Notes: generated by a model from the sequence alone, not told the origin. A stretch of DNA of 41,632 nt from JBILCM01 sp044353165 (GCA_044353165.1 JBILCM010000016.1:1-41632), one strand, 5' to 3'. Shown: positions 23,533 to 31,883, counted from the stretch's first letter. Numbers and translations: made by a program.

Positions 23533-23886
23533 ATGCCAAGATTAAAAAAGGTTCTTGAAGATCACAACAATAAGTTGCATGTTAAGAAAGATGACACAGT
23601 TATTGTGATTACGGGCAAGGACAAAGGAAAGAAAGGCCGTATTATTGCTGCTTATCCCCGTGAAAATCGCGTATTGGTTGAAGGTGTGAATATGGTCAAG
23701 CGCCATACGAAACCGAGCCAAAAGGCTCCACAGGGCGGTATCATTGAACAAGAGGCTCCAATTCATGCGTCTAACGTAATGCATGTGGATCCAAAAAGCG
23801 GAAAACCTACGCGAATTGGTTATAAGGTGCTTGATAATGGCAAGAAAGTTCGTATTGCCAGAAGATCAGGCGAAGCAATCGACTAA
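23533..23886 (+). CDS. rplX: 50S ribosomal protein L24
   Basis: 117 residues from ATG 23533, preceded by GGAGG at 23518. The KOW motif is DDTVIVITGKDKGKKGRII (about 20-38). It also has GVNMVKRHTKPSQKAPQGG and ends RIARRSGEAID. It is an assembly initiator binding the 5' part of 23S rRNA. A start 21 bases further upstream lies ahead of the ribosome site and is rejected. Confidence 0.97.
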   Translation: MPRLKKVLEDHNNKLHVKKDDTVIVITGKDKGKKGRIIAAYPRENRVLVEGVNMVKRHTKPSQKAPQGGIIEQEAPIHASNVMHVDPKSGKPTRIGYKVLDNGKKVRIARRSGEAID

Positions 23887-23918
23887 TTATCCCTGCATGG
23901 AAGGAGGGCTACGCTTAT

Positions 23919-24461
23919 ATGGCAGCAAGATTAAAAGAACGTTATTTGAATGAAGTGACCCCTGCATTGCTGCAGAAGTTCAATTATACATCAGTTATGC
24001 AAGTGCCGAAGATCGAGAAAGTGGTTATTAACATGGGTGTCGGCGATGCTGTAGGCAACCCAAAGGTGATGGACGTCGCTGCTGACGAAATGAAAACGAT
24101 AGCTGGACAAAAACCAGTGATTACAAAAGCAAAAAAATCAATCGCTGGTTTCAAAGTTCGAGAAGGTATGCCGATTGGAGTGAAGGTCACACTTCGCGGA
24201 GAACGGATGTATCACTTTCTTGATAAGTTGTTCAACGTAGCACTTCCGCGAGTTCGTGATTTTCGCGGTGTGTCAACAAAAGCGTTTGATGGCCGTGGAA
24301 ACTACACCCTTGGCTTGAAAGAACAGTTGATCTTTCCGGAAATTGAATATGACAAGGTAAATAAAGTTCGCGGCATGGACATTATTATTGTCACAACAGC
24401 AGCCACGGATGAAGAGTCCCGTGAATTGCTTAATCAAATGGGTATGCCGTTTATGAAGTGA
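23919..24461 (+). CDS. rplE: 50S ribosomal protein L5
   Basis: 180 residues, ATG after GAAGGAGGG. It contains the signature KIEKVVINMGVGDAVGNPK and KKSIAGFKVREGMPIGVKVT, then FRGVSTKAFDGRGNYTLGLK. L5 binds 5S rRNA in the central protuberance and contacts S13 across the subunit interface. It is placed between rplX and rpsN as in B. subtilis. Confidence 0.98.
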   Translation: MAARLKERYLNEVTPALLQKFNYTSVMQVPKIEKVVINMGVGDAVGNPKVMDVAADEMKTIAGQKPVITKAKKSIAGFKVREGMPIGVKVTLRGERMYHFLDKLFNVALPRVRDFRGVSTKAFDGRGNYTLGLKEQLIFPEIEYDKVNKVRGMDIIIVTTAATDEESRELLNQMGMPFMK

Positions 24462-24497
24462 TCCACATCTTTGAATCATGGAGGTGAACACAAACAA

Positions 24498-24683
24498 GTG
24501 GCAAAAACTTCGATGAAAATAAAACAACAGCGTAAGCCTAAATTCAAAGTTCAAGCCTATACACGCTGTGAGCGTTGTGGAAGACCACACTCTGTATTGC
24601 GTAAATTTCACATCTGCCGTATTTGTTTTCGTGAATTAGCTTATAAGGGACAAATTCCCGGTGTTAGAAAAGCTAGTTGGTAA
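24498..24683 (+). CDS. rpsN: 30S ribosomal protein S14, type Z (zinc-binding)
   Basis: 61 residues from GTG 24498, with GGAGGTG about 11 bases upstream. It has the short zinc form with two CxxC pairs, CERC at about 24-27 and CRIC at about 40-43, ending in GQIPGVRKASW. This is the zinc-dependent spc-operon S14; the longer Cys-free S14 used in zinc limitation would be elsewhere. With L33, L36 and Adk, all zinc-type proteins in this window keep their cysteines. Confidence 0.97.
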   Translation: MAKTSMKIKQQRKPKFKVQAYTRCERCGRPHSVLRKFHICRICFRELAYKGQIPGVRKASW

Positions 24684-24713
24684 TCACCCGAGTAGGGAAG
24701 GAGGTACGTGTTC

Positions 24714-25112
24714 ATGGTTATGACAGATCCGATTGCAGATATGTTAACTCGCATTCGCAACGCGAACACGGTACGTCACGAGACAGTTGAAATTCCTGCT
24801 TCCAAGATAAAGCGTGAAATTGCTGAAATCTTGAAGCAAGAAGGATTCGTGCGCGATGCCGAATATATCGAGGATAACAAACAGGGAATCATTCGCCTGT
24901 TCTTAAAATACGGACAGAATAACGAACGAGTTATTACTGGTCTTAAGCGCATTAGCAAACCAGGACTTCGTGTATATGCGAAATCTACGGAGTTGCCGCG
25001 CGTATTAGGCGGACTAGGGATTGCAATTCTCTCAACATCAAAAGGTATTATGACAGAAAAAGCAGCTCGTCAAGCAAAAACAGGCGGCGAGATCATATGT
25101 TACGTGTGGTAA
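24714..25112 (+). CDS. rpsH: 30S ribosomal protein S8
   Basis: 132 residues from ATG 24714, which is 9 bases after AAGGAGG and gives the Bacillus start MVMTDPIADMLTRIRNAN; GTG 24708 is too close to the site. It includes KQGIIRLFLKYG and the C-terminal GLGIAILSTSKGIMT and GGEIICYVW. It is a central-domain 16S binder and, in E. coli, the spc-operon repressor. Confidence 0.97.
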   Translation: MVMTDPIADMLTRIRNANTVRHETVEIPASKIKREIAEILKQEGFVRDAEYIEDNKQGIIRLFLKYGQNNERVITGLKRISKPGLRVYAKSTELPRVLGGLGIAILSTSKGIMTEKAARQAKTGGEIICYVW

Positions 25113-25146
25113 TTTAACAAGAGTAAGAATGGAGGTGGAACGTGAG

Positions 25147-25692
25147 ATGTCGCGTATTGGACGCAAACCAATCGCGGTTCCAAACGGGGTGACCATCGCT
25201 CTTAATGACCGTGTCATTACAATTAAGGGACCGAAAGGTACGCTTTCCCGGGAACTGCACAAAGATATGAAGGTCAACATACAAGAAAATGAAATCAATG
25301 TTGAACGGCCTTCCGACCACAAGTTACATCGTTCTTTACATGGAACAACACGAAGTGTCATTGCAAACATGGTAAGCGGTGTAACGGATGGTTATACCAA
25401 AGCACTTGATTTGGTGGGAGTTGGTTATCGTGCCAACAAAACCGGCGATAAATTGGTGTTGAACGTAGGCTTTTCTCATCCTGTTGAAATTGTTCCAGCG
25501 CAAGGTGTTGAATTTGAAGTTCCAGCCAACAACAGAATTATTGTCAAAGGGATTGATAAAGAAGTTGTTGGTGCATATGCGGCTAAAATTCGTTCGGTAC
25601 GTGAACCTGAACCTTATAAGGGTAAAGGAATCAAGTACGAGAATGAGCGAATTCTCCGTAAAGAAGGTAAAACAGGCGGCAAGAAAAAGTAA
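25147..25692 (+). CDS. rplF: 50S ribosomal protein L6
   Basis: 181 residues from ATG 25147, 9 bases after GGAGGTG; it gives MSRIGRKPIAVPNGV, the family start. It has two tandem L6 repeats, with GVGYRANKTGDKLVLNVGFS in the middle and the C-terminal PEPYKGKGIKYENERI signature, then a lysine-rich tail. It sits near the factor-binding site. Confidence 0.98.
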   Translation: MSRIGRKPIAVPNGVTIALNDRVITIKGPKGTLSRELHKDMKVNIQENEINVERPSDHKLHRSLHGTTRSVIANMVSGVTDGYTKALDLVGVGYRANKTGDKLVLNVGFSHPVEIVPAQGVEFEVPANNRIIVKGIDKEVVGAYAAKIRSVREPEPYKGKGIKYENERILRKEGKTGGKKK

Positions 25693-25741
25693 TTCCACAT
25701 AGGCATCGCTCAGCTTAAATGGAAGGAGTGAATGAGAACGA

Positions 25742-26107
25742 ATGATCACAAAAGGCGACAAAAACAAAACTCGTAAAGTGCGTCATCTTCGGGTTCGAAA
25801 GAAGATTACAGGTACAATACAACGGCCACGTCTGAATGTGTTCCGATCATCGAAACACATCTATGCGCAAATCATCGATGATATTCAAGGTACGACACTT
25901 GCAGCGGCATCAACGCTTGATAAAGATATTGAAGGTCTTGAGAATGGCGGGAATGTTGAAGCAGCGCGTAAAGTTGGGGAACTCATTGCAAAACGTGCAC
26001 AAGAAAAGGGCTTCAAGAATGTTGTGTTTGATCGAAGCGGATATTTATACCATGGACGGATTCAAGCGCTTGCTGACGCAGCTCGTGAAGCGGGATTAGA
26101 CTTTTAG
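25742..26107 (+). CDS. rplR: 50S ribosomal protein L18
   Basis: 121 residues beginning MITKGDKNKTRKVRHLR, preceded by GGAAGGAG. It contains RPRLNVFRSSKHIYAQIIDD and ends VFDRSGYLYHGRIQALADAA plus REAGLDF. It is the 5S rRNA-binding partner of L5. Basic N-terminal extension of typical length. Confidence 0.98.
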   Translation: MITKGDKNKTRKVRHLRVRKKITGTIQRPRLNVFRSSKHIYAQIIDDIQGTTLAAASTLDKDIEGLENGGNVEAARKVGELIAKRAQEKGFKNVVFDRSGYLYHGRIQALADAAREAGLDF

Positions 26108-26131
26108 TTTATCAAAAAAGGAGGGTTATGC

Positions 26132-26632
26132 TTGCGCATTGATCCGAATACTTTAGGGGAATTGAAAGAAAAGGTTGTCAATATCAATCGTGTTGCCAAG
26201 GTCGTTAAAGGCGGACGTCGTTTCAGCTTTAGCGCACTTGTTGTTGTCGGCGATGGCCAAGGTCATGTTGGCTCAGGAATTGGCAAAGCTGCCGAAGTGC
26301 CAGATGCGATTCGCAAAGGTATCGAAGACGCTAAAAAAAATCTTATTAAAGTTCCACTTGTCGGAACATCAATACCTCATTTGATTATCGGCAAGTTCGG
26401 TGCAGGTGAAGTGTTATTAAAGCCCGCATCCGAAGGTACAGGTTTGATTGCAGGAGGACCCGTGCGCGCCGTTCTAGAGCTTGCTGGCGTGGGAGATATT
26501 CTGACCAAGTCACTCGGTTCTTCAAACTCCATGAATATGGTAAATGCAACACTTGAAGGTTTATCTCGTCTGAAGCGTGTTGAAGACGTTGCGAAACTTC
26601 GAGGCAAAACCGTCGAAGAAATATTACGATAA
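26132..26632 (+). CDS. rpsE: 30S ribosomal protein S5
   Basis: 166 residues from TTG 26132, 7 bases after AAGGAGG. No in-frame ATG fits, and LRIDPNTLGELKEK aligns with the Bacillus start MRRIDPSKLELEER. The dsRNA-binding-type domain has VNINRVAKVVKGGRRFSFSA and GTGLIAGGPVRAVLELAG. It contributes to accuracy and mRNA unwinding at the entry tunnel. The spectinomycin loop looks normal. Confidence 0.97.
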   Translation: MRIDPNTLGELKEKVVNINRVAKVVKGGRRFSFSALVVVGDGQGHVGSGIGKAAEVPDAIRKGIEDAKKNLIKVPLVGTSIPHLIIGKFGAGEVLLKPASEGTGLIAGGPVRAVLELAGVGDILTKSLGSSNSMNMVNATLEGLSRLKRVEDVAKLRGKTVEEILR

Positions 26633-26648
26633 CGAGGAGGGGACGTTC

Positions 26649-26834
26649 GTGACAAAAATACAAATTACCCTCAAGCGCAGCTTGATCGGTCGTCCGGAAG
26701 CCCAACGTGTTACAGTAAAAACGCTAGGCTTGCGTAAGTTGCATCAATCTGTTGTGCATAATGACAATCCAGCGATTCGCGGAATGGTCAATAAAGTGCT
26801 ACACTTGGTAGAAGTTAAAGAAATAAATGTATAG
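26649..26834 (+). CDS. rpmD: 50S ribosomal protein L30
   Basis: 61 residues from GTG 26649, after GAGGAGGGG. It reads KIQITLKRSLIGRPEAQRVT then LGLRKLHQSVVHNDNPAIRG, the short bacterial L30. The upstream in-frame extension lies inside rpsE and is rejected. It is placed between rpsE and rplO as expected. Confidence 0.97.
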   Translation: MTKIQITLKRSLIGRPEAQRVTVKTLGLRKLHQSVVHNDNPAIRGMVNKVLHLVEVKEINV

Positions 26835-26878
26835 CTGCGGCTTTTATGTTTATGAAACATCATGAAGGAGGTGCGACG

Positions 26879-27319
26879 ATGAAAATTCACGAACTGCAAC
26901 CGGCACCAGGTTCACGAAAAACACGAAAGCGGGTTGGCCGTGGTACCGGAAGTGGTATGGGCAAAACGTCGACACGAGGTCACAAAGGCCAAAACGCACG
27001 TTCAGGCGGCGGTGTGCGTCCGGGCTTCGAAGGCGGTCAAAATCCGTTGTACCGACGTTTGCCTAAGCGCGGATTTAACAATCCGTTCCGCAAGGAGTAT
27101 GCTATTGTGAATCTTGAGCAGTTGAATAACTTTGCTGAAGGAACAGAAGTGACGCCGGAGTTATTAATGGAATACGGCATCATAAAAAAAGAATTGTCAG
27201 GCATTAAAGTGCTTGGTCAAGGCGAATTGACTGTGAAATTGTCCGTGAAAGCGAACAAGTTTTCCAAATCCGCGGTAGACAAAATTACAGCTGCCGGCGG
27301 CAATGCCGAGGTGATCTGA
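26879..27319 (+). CDS. rplO: 50S ribosomal protein L15
   Basis: 146 residues from ATG 26879, after GAAGGAGGTG. The N-terminus KIHELQPAPGSRKTRKRVGRG and the glycine/arginine-rich GHKGQNARSGGGVRPGFEGG thread into 23S rRNA; a globular C-terminal domain follows. Its TGA stop shares a base with the secY ATG (TGATG), implying translational coupling. Confidence 0.98.
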   Translation: MKIHELQPAPGSRKTRKRVGRGTGSGMGKTSTRGHKGQNARSGGGVRPGFEGGQNPLYRRLPKRGFNNPFRKEYAIVNLEQLNNFAEGTEVTPELLMEYGIIKKELSGIKVLGQGELTVKLSVKANKFSKSAVDKITAAGGNAEVI

Positions 27320-28623
27320 TGCTTAGCACAATTCAGAACATTTGGAAAGTTTCAGAACTACGCAACCGCATTCTGTTTACTCTGGGAATTTTGATCGTAT
27401 ACCGCATAGGTGCATTTATTCCTGTGCCCAACATTAACTTAGATGTACTGCGTGCGGCAGATCTTCAGAATTCACAAGGTGTGTTTGGTTTAATTAACAC
27501 ATTTTCTGGCGGCGCCTTGTTTCAGTTCTCGATCTTTGCAATGGGGATTATGCCCTATATTACGGCATCCATCATTGTCCAATTGCTGTCTATGGATGTT
27601 GTTCCAAGGTTTACACAATGGGCCAAAGAGGGCGAAGTTGGAAGAAGAAAGCTTGCACAAATTACACGTTATGGAACGATTATTCTAGGTCTGGTCCAAG
27701 CGTATGGGTTATCGATTGGTTTTAACAATTTATTCCCCGGTTTAGTGCAAGATGTTAGCTTCACAACCTTCACTATCATTGCCATTGTATTAACCGCAGG
27801 GACTGCTTTCTTGATGTGGCTGGGGGAGCAAATCACTGAGAAGGGGATTGGCAACGGTATATCCGTTCTTATTTTTGCAGGGATTATTGCTGCGATTCCA
27901 ACATCCATTCAACAAATTTACCAAACTCAATTCGTGGATGCCGTTGAATCTGCACTTTTCTTGAACATATTGAAAGTCGTGATTATCGTGCTTGTAGTTA
28001 TTGCGATTATTGTCGGCGTCATCTATGTTCAACAAGGGATACGCAAAATCCCAGTGCAATATGCGAAACGTGTTGTTGGAAGAAAGATGGTCGGTGGTCA
28101 GTCTACTCACATCCCATTGAAGGTAAATGCGGCTGGTGTTATCCCTGTGATTTTCGCTTTATCCTTGCTGTTGTTCCCTTATACAATTGCAAGTTTCTTC
28201 CAGACCAATCCGATTGCTGACTGGATCATCACAAACACGTATTATACAGCTCCCCTAGGCATGGTGCTGTATGTACTGCTCATTATCGGCTTTACGTATT
28301 TTTATACGTTCGTGCAGATCAATCCTGTACAAATGGCGGATAACATGAAGAAGAATGGTGGTTATATTCCTGGCATCCGTCCTGGGATTACAACGTCAAA
28401 ATATTTGACTAGAGTAATTTCGCGGATCACGTTGTCTGGTGCTATATTCTTGGCTCTAGTTTCAATACTTCCTGTCTTTTTTGGGAGTCTAGCGAACCTT
28501 CCTAATACGGTTACCGTAGGCGGTACAAGTTTGCTAATCGTTGTCGGTGTTGCACTAGAGACAATGAAACAGATTGAAAGTCAATTGATTAAACGTCACT
28601 ACAAAGGTTTCATTAACCGTTAA
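27319..28623 (+). CDS. secY: Preprotein translocase subunit SecY
   Basis: 434 residues with ten predicted membrane segments. The first follows RNRILFTLGILIVYRIGAFI, and the plug region is in QGVFGLINTFSGGALFQFS. The cytoplasmic loop between segments 8 and 9 contains MKKNGGYIPGIRPG, the conserved ribosome- and SecA-contacting site. It forms the Sec channel with SecE (at 1814). It overlaps rplO by one base and precedes adk. Confidence 0.98.
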   Translation: MLSTIQNIWKVSELRNRILFTLGILIVYRIGAFIPVPNINLDVLRAADLQNSQGVFGLINTFSGGALFQFSIFAMGIMPYITASIIVQLLSMDVVPRFTQWAKEGEVGRRKLAQITRYGTIILGLVQAYGLSIGFNNLFPGLVQDVSFTTFTIIAIVLTAGTAFLMWLGEQITEKGIGNGISVLIFAGIIAAIPTSIQQIYQTQFVDAVESALFLNILKVVIIVLVVIAIIVGVIYVQQGIRKIPVQYAKRVVGRKMVGGQSTHIPLKVNAAGVIPVIFALSLLLFPYTIASFFQTNPIADWIITNTYYTAPLGMVLYVLLIIGFTYFYTFVQINPVQMADNMKKNGGYIPGIRPGITTSKYLTRVISRITLSGAIFLALVSILPVFFGSLANLPNTVTVGGTSLLIVVGVALETMKQIESQLIKRHYKGFINR

Positions 28624-28657
28624 CTGGTTTTGGGGCATTCAGGGAGGCTAAGAATTG

Positions 28658-29299
28658 ATGAATTTAATCCTGATGGGGCCACCGGGAGCAGGGAAAGGGA
28701 CTCAAGCAGAGAGAATTGTTGCGGAATTTCACATTCCACACATTTCTACGGGAGATGCATTCCGCTCTGCCATGAAACAAGGAACGGCTCTTGGACTGAA
28801 AGCGAAAGAATATGTAGACGCAGGCTTACTCGTGCCCGATGAAGTTACAATTGGTATTGTACGTGAACGACTGCAACAACAAGATTGCGCACAAGGGTTT
28901 ATGCTTGATGGTTTTCCTCGAACCATTTCACAAGCTGAAGCGCTTGAAGAAATTGTTGCTTCGCTTCACACAAAAATCCATCATGTTGTGAACTTAAAGG
29001 TTGATCGCTCCTTGTTACTTGCGCGCTTGACAGGCAGAAGAATTTGTAGTAGCTGTGGCGCGACATACCATATCCTGTTTAACCCACCGTCATCAATGGA
29101 CGTTTGTGATAAGTGCGAAGGAAAGCTTTACCAACGTTCAGATGATACCGAAGCAAAGGTCGGTACTCGTTTAGATGAGTACATCAACAAAACCGCACCT
29201 TTATTAGCGTACTACCATAGTAAGGGATTGCTCCGGGAATTAAACGGTGAGCAGGAGATCGATGAAGTAACGGAAGAACTTCGCAGTTTGATTTCATGA
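28658..29299 (+). CDS. adk: Adenylate kinase (zinc-LID type)
   Basis: 213 residues from ATG 28658, after AGGGAGG; TTG 28655 would add one residue. The P-loop GPPGAGKGTQ begins at residue 7. The NMP-binding region has STGDAFRSAM, and DGFPRTISQAEAL follows. The LID carries four cysteines (130, 133, 150, 153) that bind structural zinc, as in Gram-positive enzymes. It interconverts AMP, ADP and ATP. In Bacillus the next gene is map; here the next frame is a KOW-domain gene that overlaps the adk stop (ATGA). Confidence 0.97.
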   Translation: MNLILMGPPGAGKGTQAERIVAEFHIPHISTGDAFRSAMKQGTALGLKAKEYVDAGLLVPDEVTIGIVRERLQQQDCAQGFMLDGFPRTISQAEALEEIVASLHTKIHHVVNLKVDRSLLLARLTGRRICSSCGATYHILFNPPSSMDVCDKCEGKLYQRSDDTEAKVGTRLDEYINKTAPLLAYYHSKGLLRELNGEQEIDEVTEELRSLIS

Positions 29300-29649
29300 A
29301 CTGCGCTACGACGTCTCGTGTAGCTACGAAGGAACCCATGTTGGGGCAAGTTGTAAAAGTGCTACGCGGCAGGGATCAGCATTCCTTCGCAGTCATCGTC
29401 GGTCTTACCGACAGTCGCACCGTAAGTATTGCAGATGGTGTTCGACGAAAGTTTGATCAACCCAAGCGAAAGAATGTACTGCACCTCGAGTTAACCGAAT
29501 TCGTCAGCATCGAGGTTGCTAGTAGTTTGCAGGAAACTGGCAGGGTGACGAATGGGAAACTACGGTTTGCGCTTCTGAAGTTTCTGGAAAGCATGCATGC
29601 TGAAGGTGATGGAAAGGAGACAACGAATGGCCAAGGAAGATGTGATTGA
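29296..29649 (+). CDS. KOW-domain RNA-binding protein (YbzG/L14e-like)
   Basis: 117 residues from the ATG that overlaps the adk stop (ATGA); ATG 29338, after a weak AAGGA, would give 103 residues and may be the true start. LGQVVKVLRGRDQHSFAVIVG is a KOW motif, followed by the family block IADGVRRKFDQPKRKN and a C-terminal GRVTNGKLRFALLKFLE. Homologues sit just before infA in Bacilli, described as ribosomal L14e/KOW-like proteins of unknown role. Its end overlaps the infA start by 23 bases. Confidence 0.85.
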   Translation: MNCATTSRVATKEPMLGQVVKVLRGRDQHSFAVIVGLTDSRTVSIADGVRRKFDQPKRKNVLHLELTEFVSIEVASSLQETGRVTNGKLRFALLKFLESMHAEGDGKETTNGQGRCD

Positions 29650-29842
29650 AGTTGAAGGCACGGTCATAGAACCGTTGCCGAACGCCATGTTTCGTGTAGA
29701 GTTGGAGAACGGGCATCAAATTCTTGCGCATGTTTCGGGAAAGTTGCGTATGCACTTTATACGAATCTTGACGGGAGACAAGGTCGTGATTCAACTTTCG
29801 CCGTATGATTTGACGAGAGGGCGAATAACGTACCGCAAATGA
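29627..29842 (+). CDS. infA: Translation initiation factor IF-1
   Basis: 71 residues from ATG 29627, after GGAAAGGAG. It reads AKEDVIEVEGTVIEPLPNAM and GHQILAHVSGKLRMHFIRIL, the OB-fold IF-1, which occupies the A site during initiation. The start lies inside the end of the KOW gene. It is followed by rpmJ, rpsM and rpsK, the universal infA-rpmJ-rpsM order. Confidence 0.98.
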   Translation: MAKEDVIEVEGTVIEPLPNAMFRVELENGHQILAHVSGKLRMHFIRILTGDKVVIQLSPYDLTRGRITYRK

Positions 29843-29878
29843 TTCGCCTCCGTATCAAGGAATTAGGAGGGGTTCCCA

Positions 29879-29992
29879 GTGAAAGTAAGACCTTCGGTAA
29901 AACCGATCTGTGAGAAATGCAAAGTCATACGACGCAAAGGCAACGTAATGATTATTTGCGAAAACCCAAAACACAAACAAAAACAAGGCTAA
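29879..29992 (+). CDS. rpmJ: 50S ribosomal protein L36 (zinc form)
   Basis: 37 residues from GTG 29879, after TTAGGAGGGG. The peptide is VKVRPSVKPICEKCKVIRRK followed by GNVMIICENPKHKQKQG. Cys11, Cys14, Cys27 and His32 form the zinc site of the C+ type. It lies between infA and rpsM, as in most Firmicutes. Confidence 0.97.
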   Translation: MKVRPSVKPICEKCKVIRRKGNVMIICENPKHKQKQG

Positions 29993-30012
29993 GGGAGGTG
30001 CTCATCTAATCT

Positions 30013-30381
30013 ATGGCACGTATAGCTGGAGTTGACTTACCTCGCGATAAACGCGTCGAGATTGCTCTTCAATACATCTACGGGATTGGTAAGACAACAG
30101 CACAGAACATTATTACTGCGACTGAAGTCAATCCAAATACACGCGTGAAAGATCTTACAGAAGATGAAATCAGTCGTCTTCGTGAACAAATTGATAAGAA
30201 TATCAAGGTCGAAGGTGATCTTCGTCGTGAAATTTCGTTGAACATTAAACGTTTGATCGAAATTGGTTGCTATCGCGGTATTCGCCACCGTCGTGGTTTG
30301 CCTGTTCGGGGACAACGGACAAAGACAAATGCACGTACTCGCAAAGGACCACGAAGAACAGTAGCCAACAAAAAGAAATAA
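30013..30381 (+). CDS. rpsM: 30S ribosomal protein S13
   Basis: 122 residues, ATG after AGGGAGGTGC. It reads RIAGVDLPRDKRVEIALQYI, then YGIGKTTAQNI (helix-two-turn-helix), GCYRGIRHRRGLPVRGQRT and a basic tail. S13 bridges to the 50S L5 at the head. Standard alpha-operon position. Confidence 0.98.
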   Translation: MARIAGVDLPRDKRVEIALQYIYGIGKTTAQNIITATEVNPNTRVKDLTEDEISRLREQIDKNIKVEGDLRREISLNIKRLIEIGCYRGIRHRRGLPVRGQRTKTNARTRKGPRRTVANKKK

Positions 30382-30400
30382 GAAGGGGGGATAACAATCC

Positions 30401-30799
30401 ATGGCAAAACCCGCGAAGAAAGCGGTACGAACCAAACGACGCGACAGAAAAAATGTTGAGTCGGGTGTCGCACACATTCGTTCTACGTTTAACAACACCA
30501 TTGTTACGATTACGGATCCGCAAGGTAATGCGGTATCTTGGGCAAGCTCTGGCGGACTTGGTTTCAAAGGTTCGCGCAAAAGTACGCCATTCGCTGCGCA
30601 GATGGCTGCAGAAACGGCAGCGAAAGCTGCAATGGAACATGGCATGAAAAGCGTCGAGGTCATGGTAAAAGGTCCGGGTGCAGGACGCGAAGCAGCTATT
30701 CGATCATTGCAAGCCGCAGGACTTGAAGTTAACCTCATTAAAGACGTTACGCCGATTCCACATAATGGTTGCCGCCCACCTAAACGTCGTCGTGTATAA
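30401..30799 (+). CDS. rpsK: 30S ribosomal protein S11
   Basis: 132 residues, ATG after AAGGGGGGA. It contains GVAHIRSTFNNTIVTITDPQ, the SSGGLGFKGSRKSTPFAAQ loop and DVTPIPHNGCRPPKRRRV at the C-terminus. It forms part of the platform and mRNA exit. It is followed not by rpsD but by a 120-base gap and rpoA, as in Bacillus. Confidence 0.98.
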   Translation: MAKPAKKAVRTKRRDRKNVESGVAHIRSTFNNTIVTITDPQGNAVSWASSGGLGFKGSRKSTPFAAQMAAETAAKAAMEHGMKSVEVMVKGPGAGREAAIRSLQAAGLEVNLIKDVTPIPHNGCRPPKRRRV

Positions 30800-30814
30800 T
30801 GAGGCTCATATGTA

Positions 30815-30869
30815 GTAGTATATTTATCCAACACTTGTGAATAATGGTTGTGAAGGATAGGCATACTAC
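30815..30869 (+). promoter_or_regulatory. Intercistronic hairpin between rpsK and rpoA
   Basis: GTAGTAT (30815-30821) pairs with ATACTAC (30863-30869), and ATCC (30826-30829) with GGAT (30855-30858), giving a bulged 11-bp stem around 25 bases. A T-rich stretch, GATTTTCTCTTTTT, follows. It could be a partial terminator lowering rpoA relative to ribosomal proteins, an RNA-processing site, or a protein-binding leader. The role is unproven. Confidence 0.4.
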
Positions 30870-30919
30870 AGATTTTCTCTTTTTATGATTGAGCTAAGCG
30901 ACGTTTAAGGAGGTATTGA

Positions 30920-31867
30920 ATGATGATCGAAATCGAAAAGCCGAAAATCGAAACCGTACAAGTCAGTGAGGACGGTACATATGGCCGTTTCGTTGTAGAA
31001 CCGCTTGAGCGTGGTTACGGCACGACACTCGGTAATTCGTTGCGCCGAATCTTATTATCTTCTTTACCAGGAGCCGCCGTTACGAGTGTACAAATCGATG
31101 GAGTACTTCATGAATTCTCGACCGTTCCGGGCGTTATTGAGGATGTAACGGAAATGATCCTGAATTTGAAAGGACTTTCGTTAAAAATTCACTCCGACGA
31201 AGAAAAAGTTCTTGAAATCGATGCTGAAGGTGAAGGTGTTGTAACTGCTGGTGATATTCGGGCGGACAGTGATGTTGAAATCTTAAACCCTGATCTCCAT
31301 ATTGCAACCCTGTCTTCAGATGCTCGACTTCATATGAGAATTCATGCACAACGGGGTCGAGGTTACGTTTCTGCGGACAAGAATAAGAGGGATGACCAGC
31401 CGATAGGTGTTATTCCCGTAGATTCGATATACACCCCGATCACTCGCGTGAATTATAGTGTAGAGAACACACGTGTCGGTCAAGTCACAAACTATGATAA
31501 GTTAACCTTGGAAATTTGGACGGATGGCAGCATTCGTCCCGAAGAGGCTGTAAGCTTAGGTGCCAAAGTACTGACAGAGCACTTGGATTTATTTGTTGGT
31601 TTGACTGACGGTGCCAAAGATGCAGAGATCATGGTGGAGAAGGAAGAAGATAAGAAAGAAAAAGTGCTTGAGATGACGATTGAAGAACTTGATCTATCCG
31701 TTCGATCTTATAATTGCTTGAAGCGCGCAGGCATCAATACGGTGCAAGAGTTAATTATGAAGACGGAAGAAGACATGATGAAGGTTCGGAATCTTGGGCG
31801 TAAGTCTTTGGAAGAAGTTCAAGAGAAACTAGAAGAACTCGGTTTGGGTCTTCGCAAAGAGGACTGA
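30920..31867 (+). CDS. rpoA: DNA-directed RNA polymerase subunit alpha
   Basis: 315 residues from ATG 30920, six bases after AAGGAGG; ATG 30923 is equally possible and matches Bacillus. The N-terminal dimerisation domain has GYGTTLGNSLRRILLSSLPG, which nucleates polymerase assembly. A linker of about 15 residues leads to the C-terminal domain (about 250-315: LDLSVRSYNCLKRAGI; KTEEDMMKVRNLGRKSLEEV), which contacts UP elements, activators and Spx-like factors. It is separated from rpsK by a hairpin region. Confidence 0.98.
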   Translation: MMIEIEKPKIETVQVSEDGTYGRFVVEPLERGYGTTLGNSLRRILLSSLPGAAVTSVQIDGVLHEFSTVPGVIEDVTEMILNLKGLSLKIHSDEEKVLEIDAEGEGVVTAGDIRADSDVEILNPDLHIATLSSDARLHMRIHAQRGRGYVSADKNKRDDQPIGVIPVDSIYTPITRVNYSVENTRVGQVTNYDKLTLEIWTDGSIRPEEAVSLGAKVLTEHLDLFVGLTDGAKDAEIMVEKEEDKKEKVLEMTIEELDLSVRSYNCLKRAGINTVQELIMKTEEDMMKVRNLGRKSLEEVQEKLEELGLGLRKED

Positions 31868-31883
31868 GAGGAGGGAATATTCC

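Noticed and set aside
30037..30864. A 275-codon open frame on the minus strand opposite rpsM and rpsK
   Set aside because: It lies fully antisense to two clear ribosomal protein genes, has no ribosome site, and its translation is Cys/Phe-rich and unlike any family.
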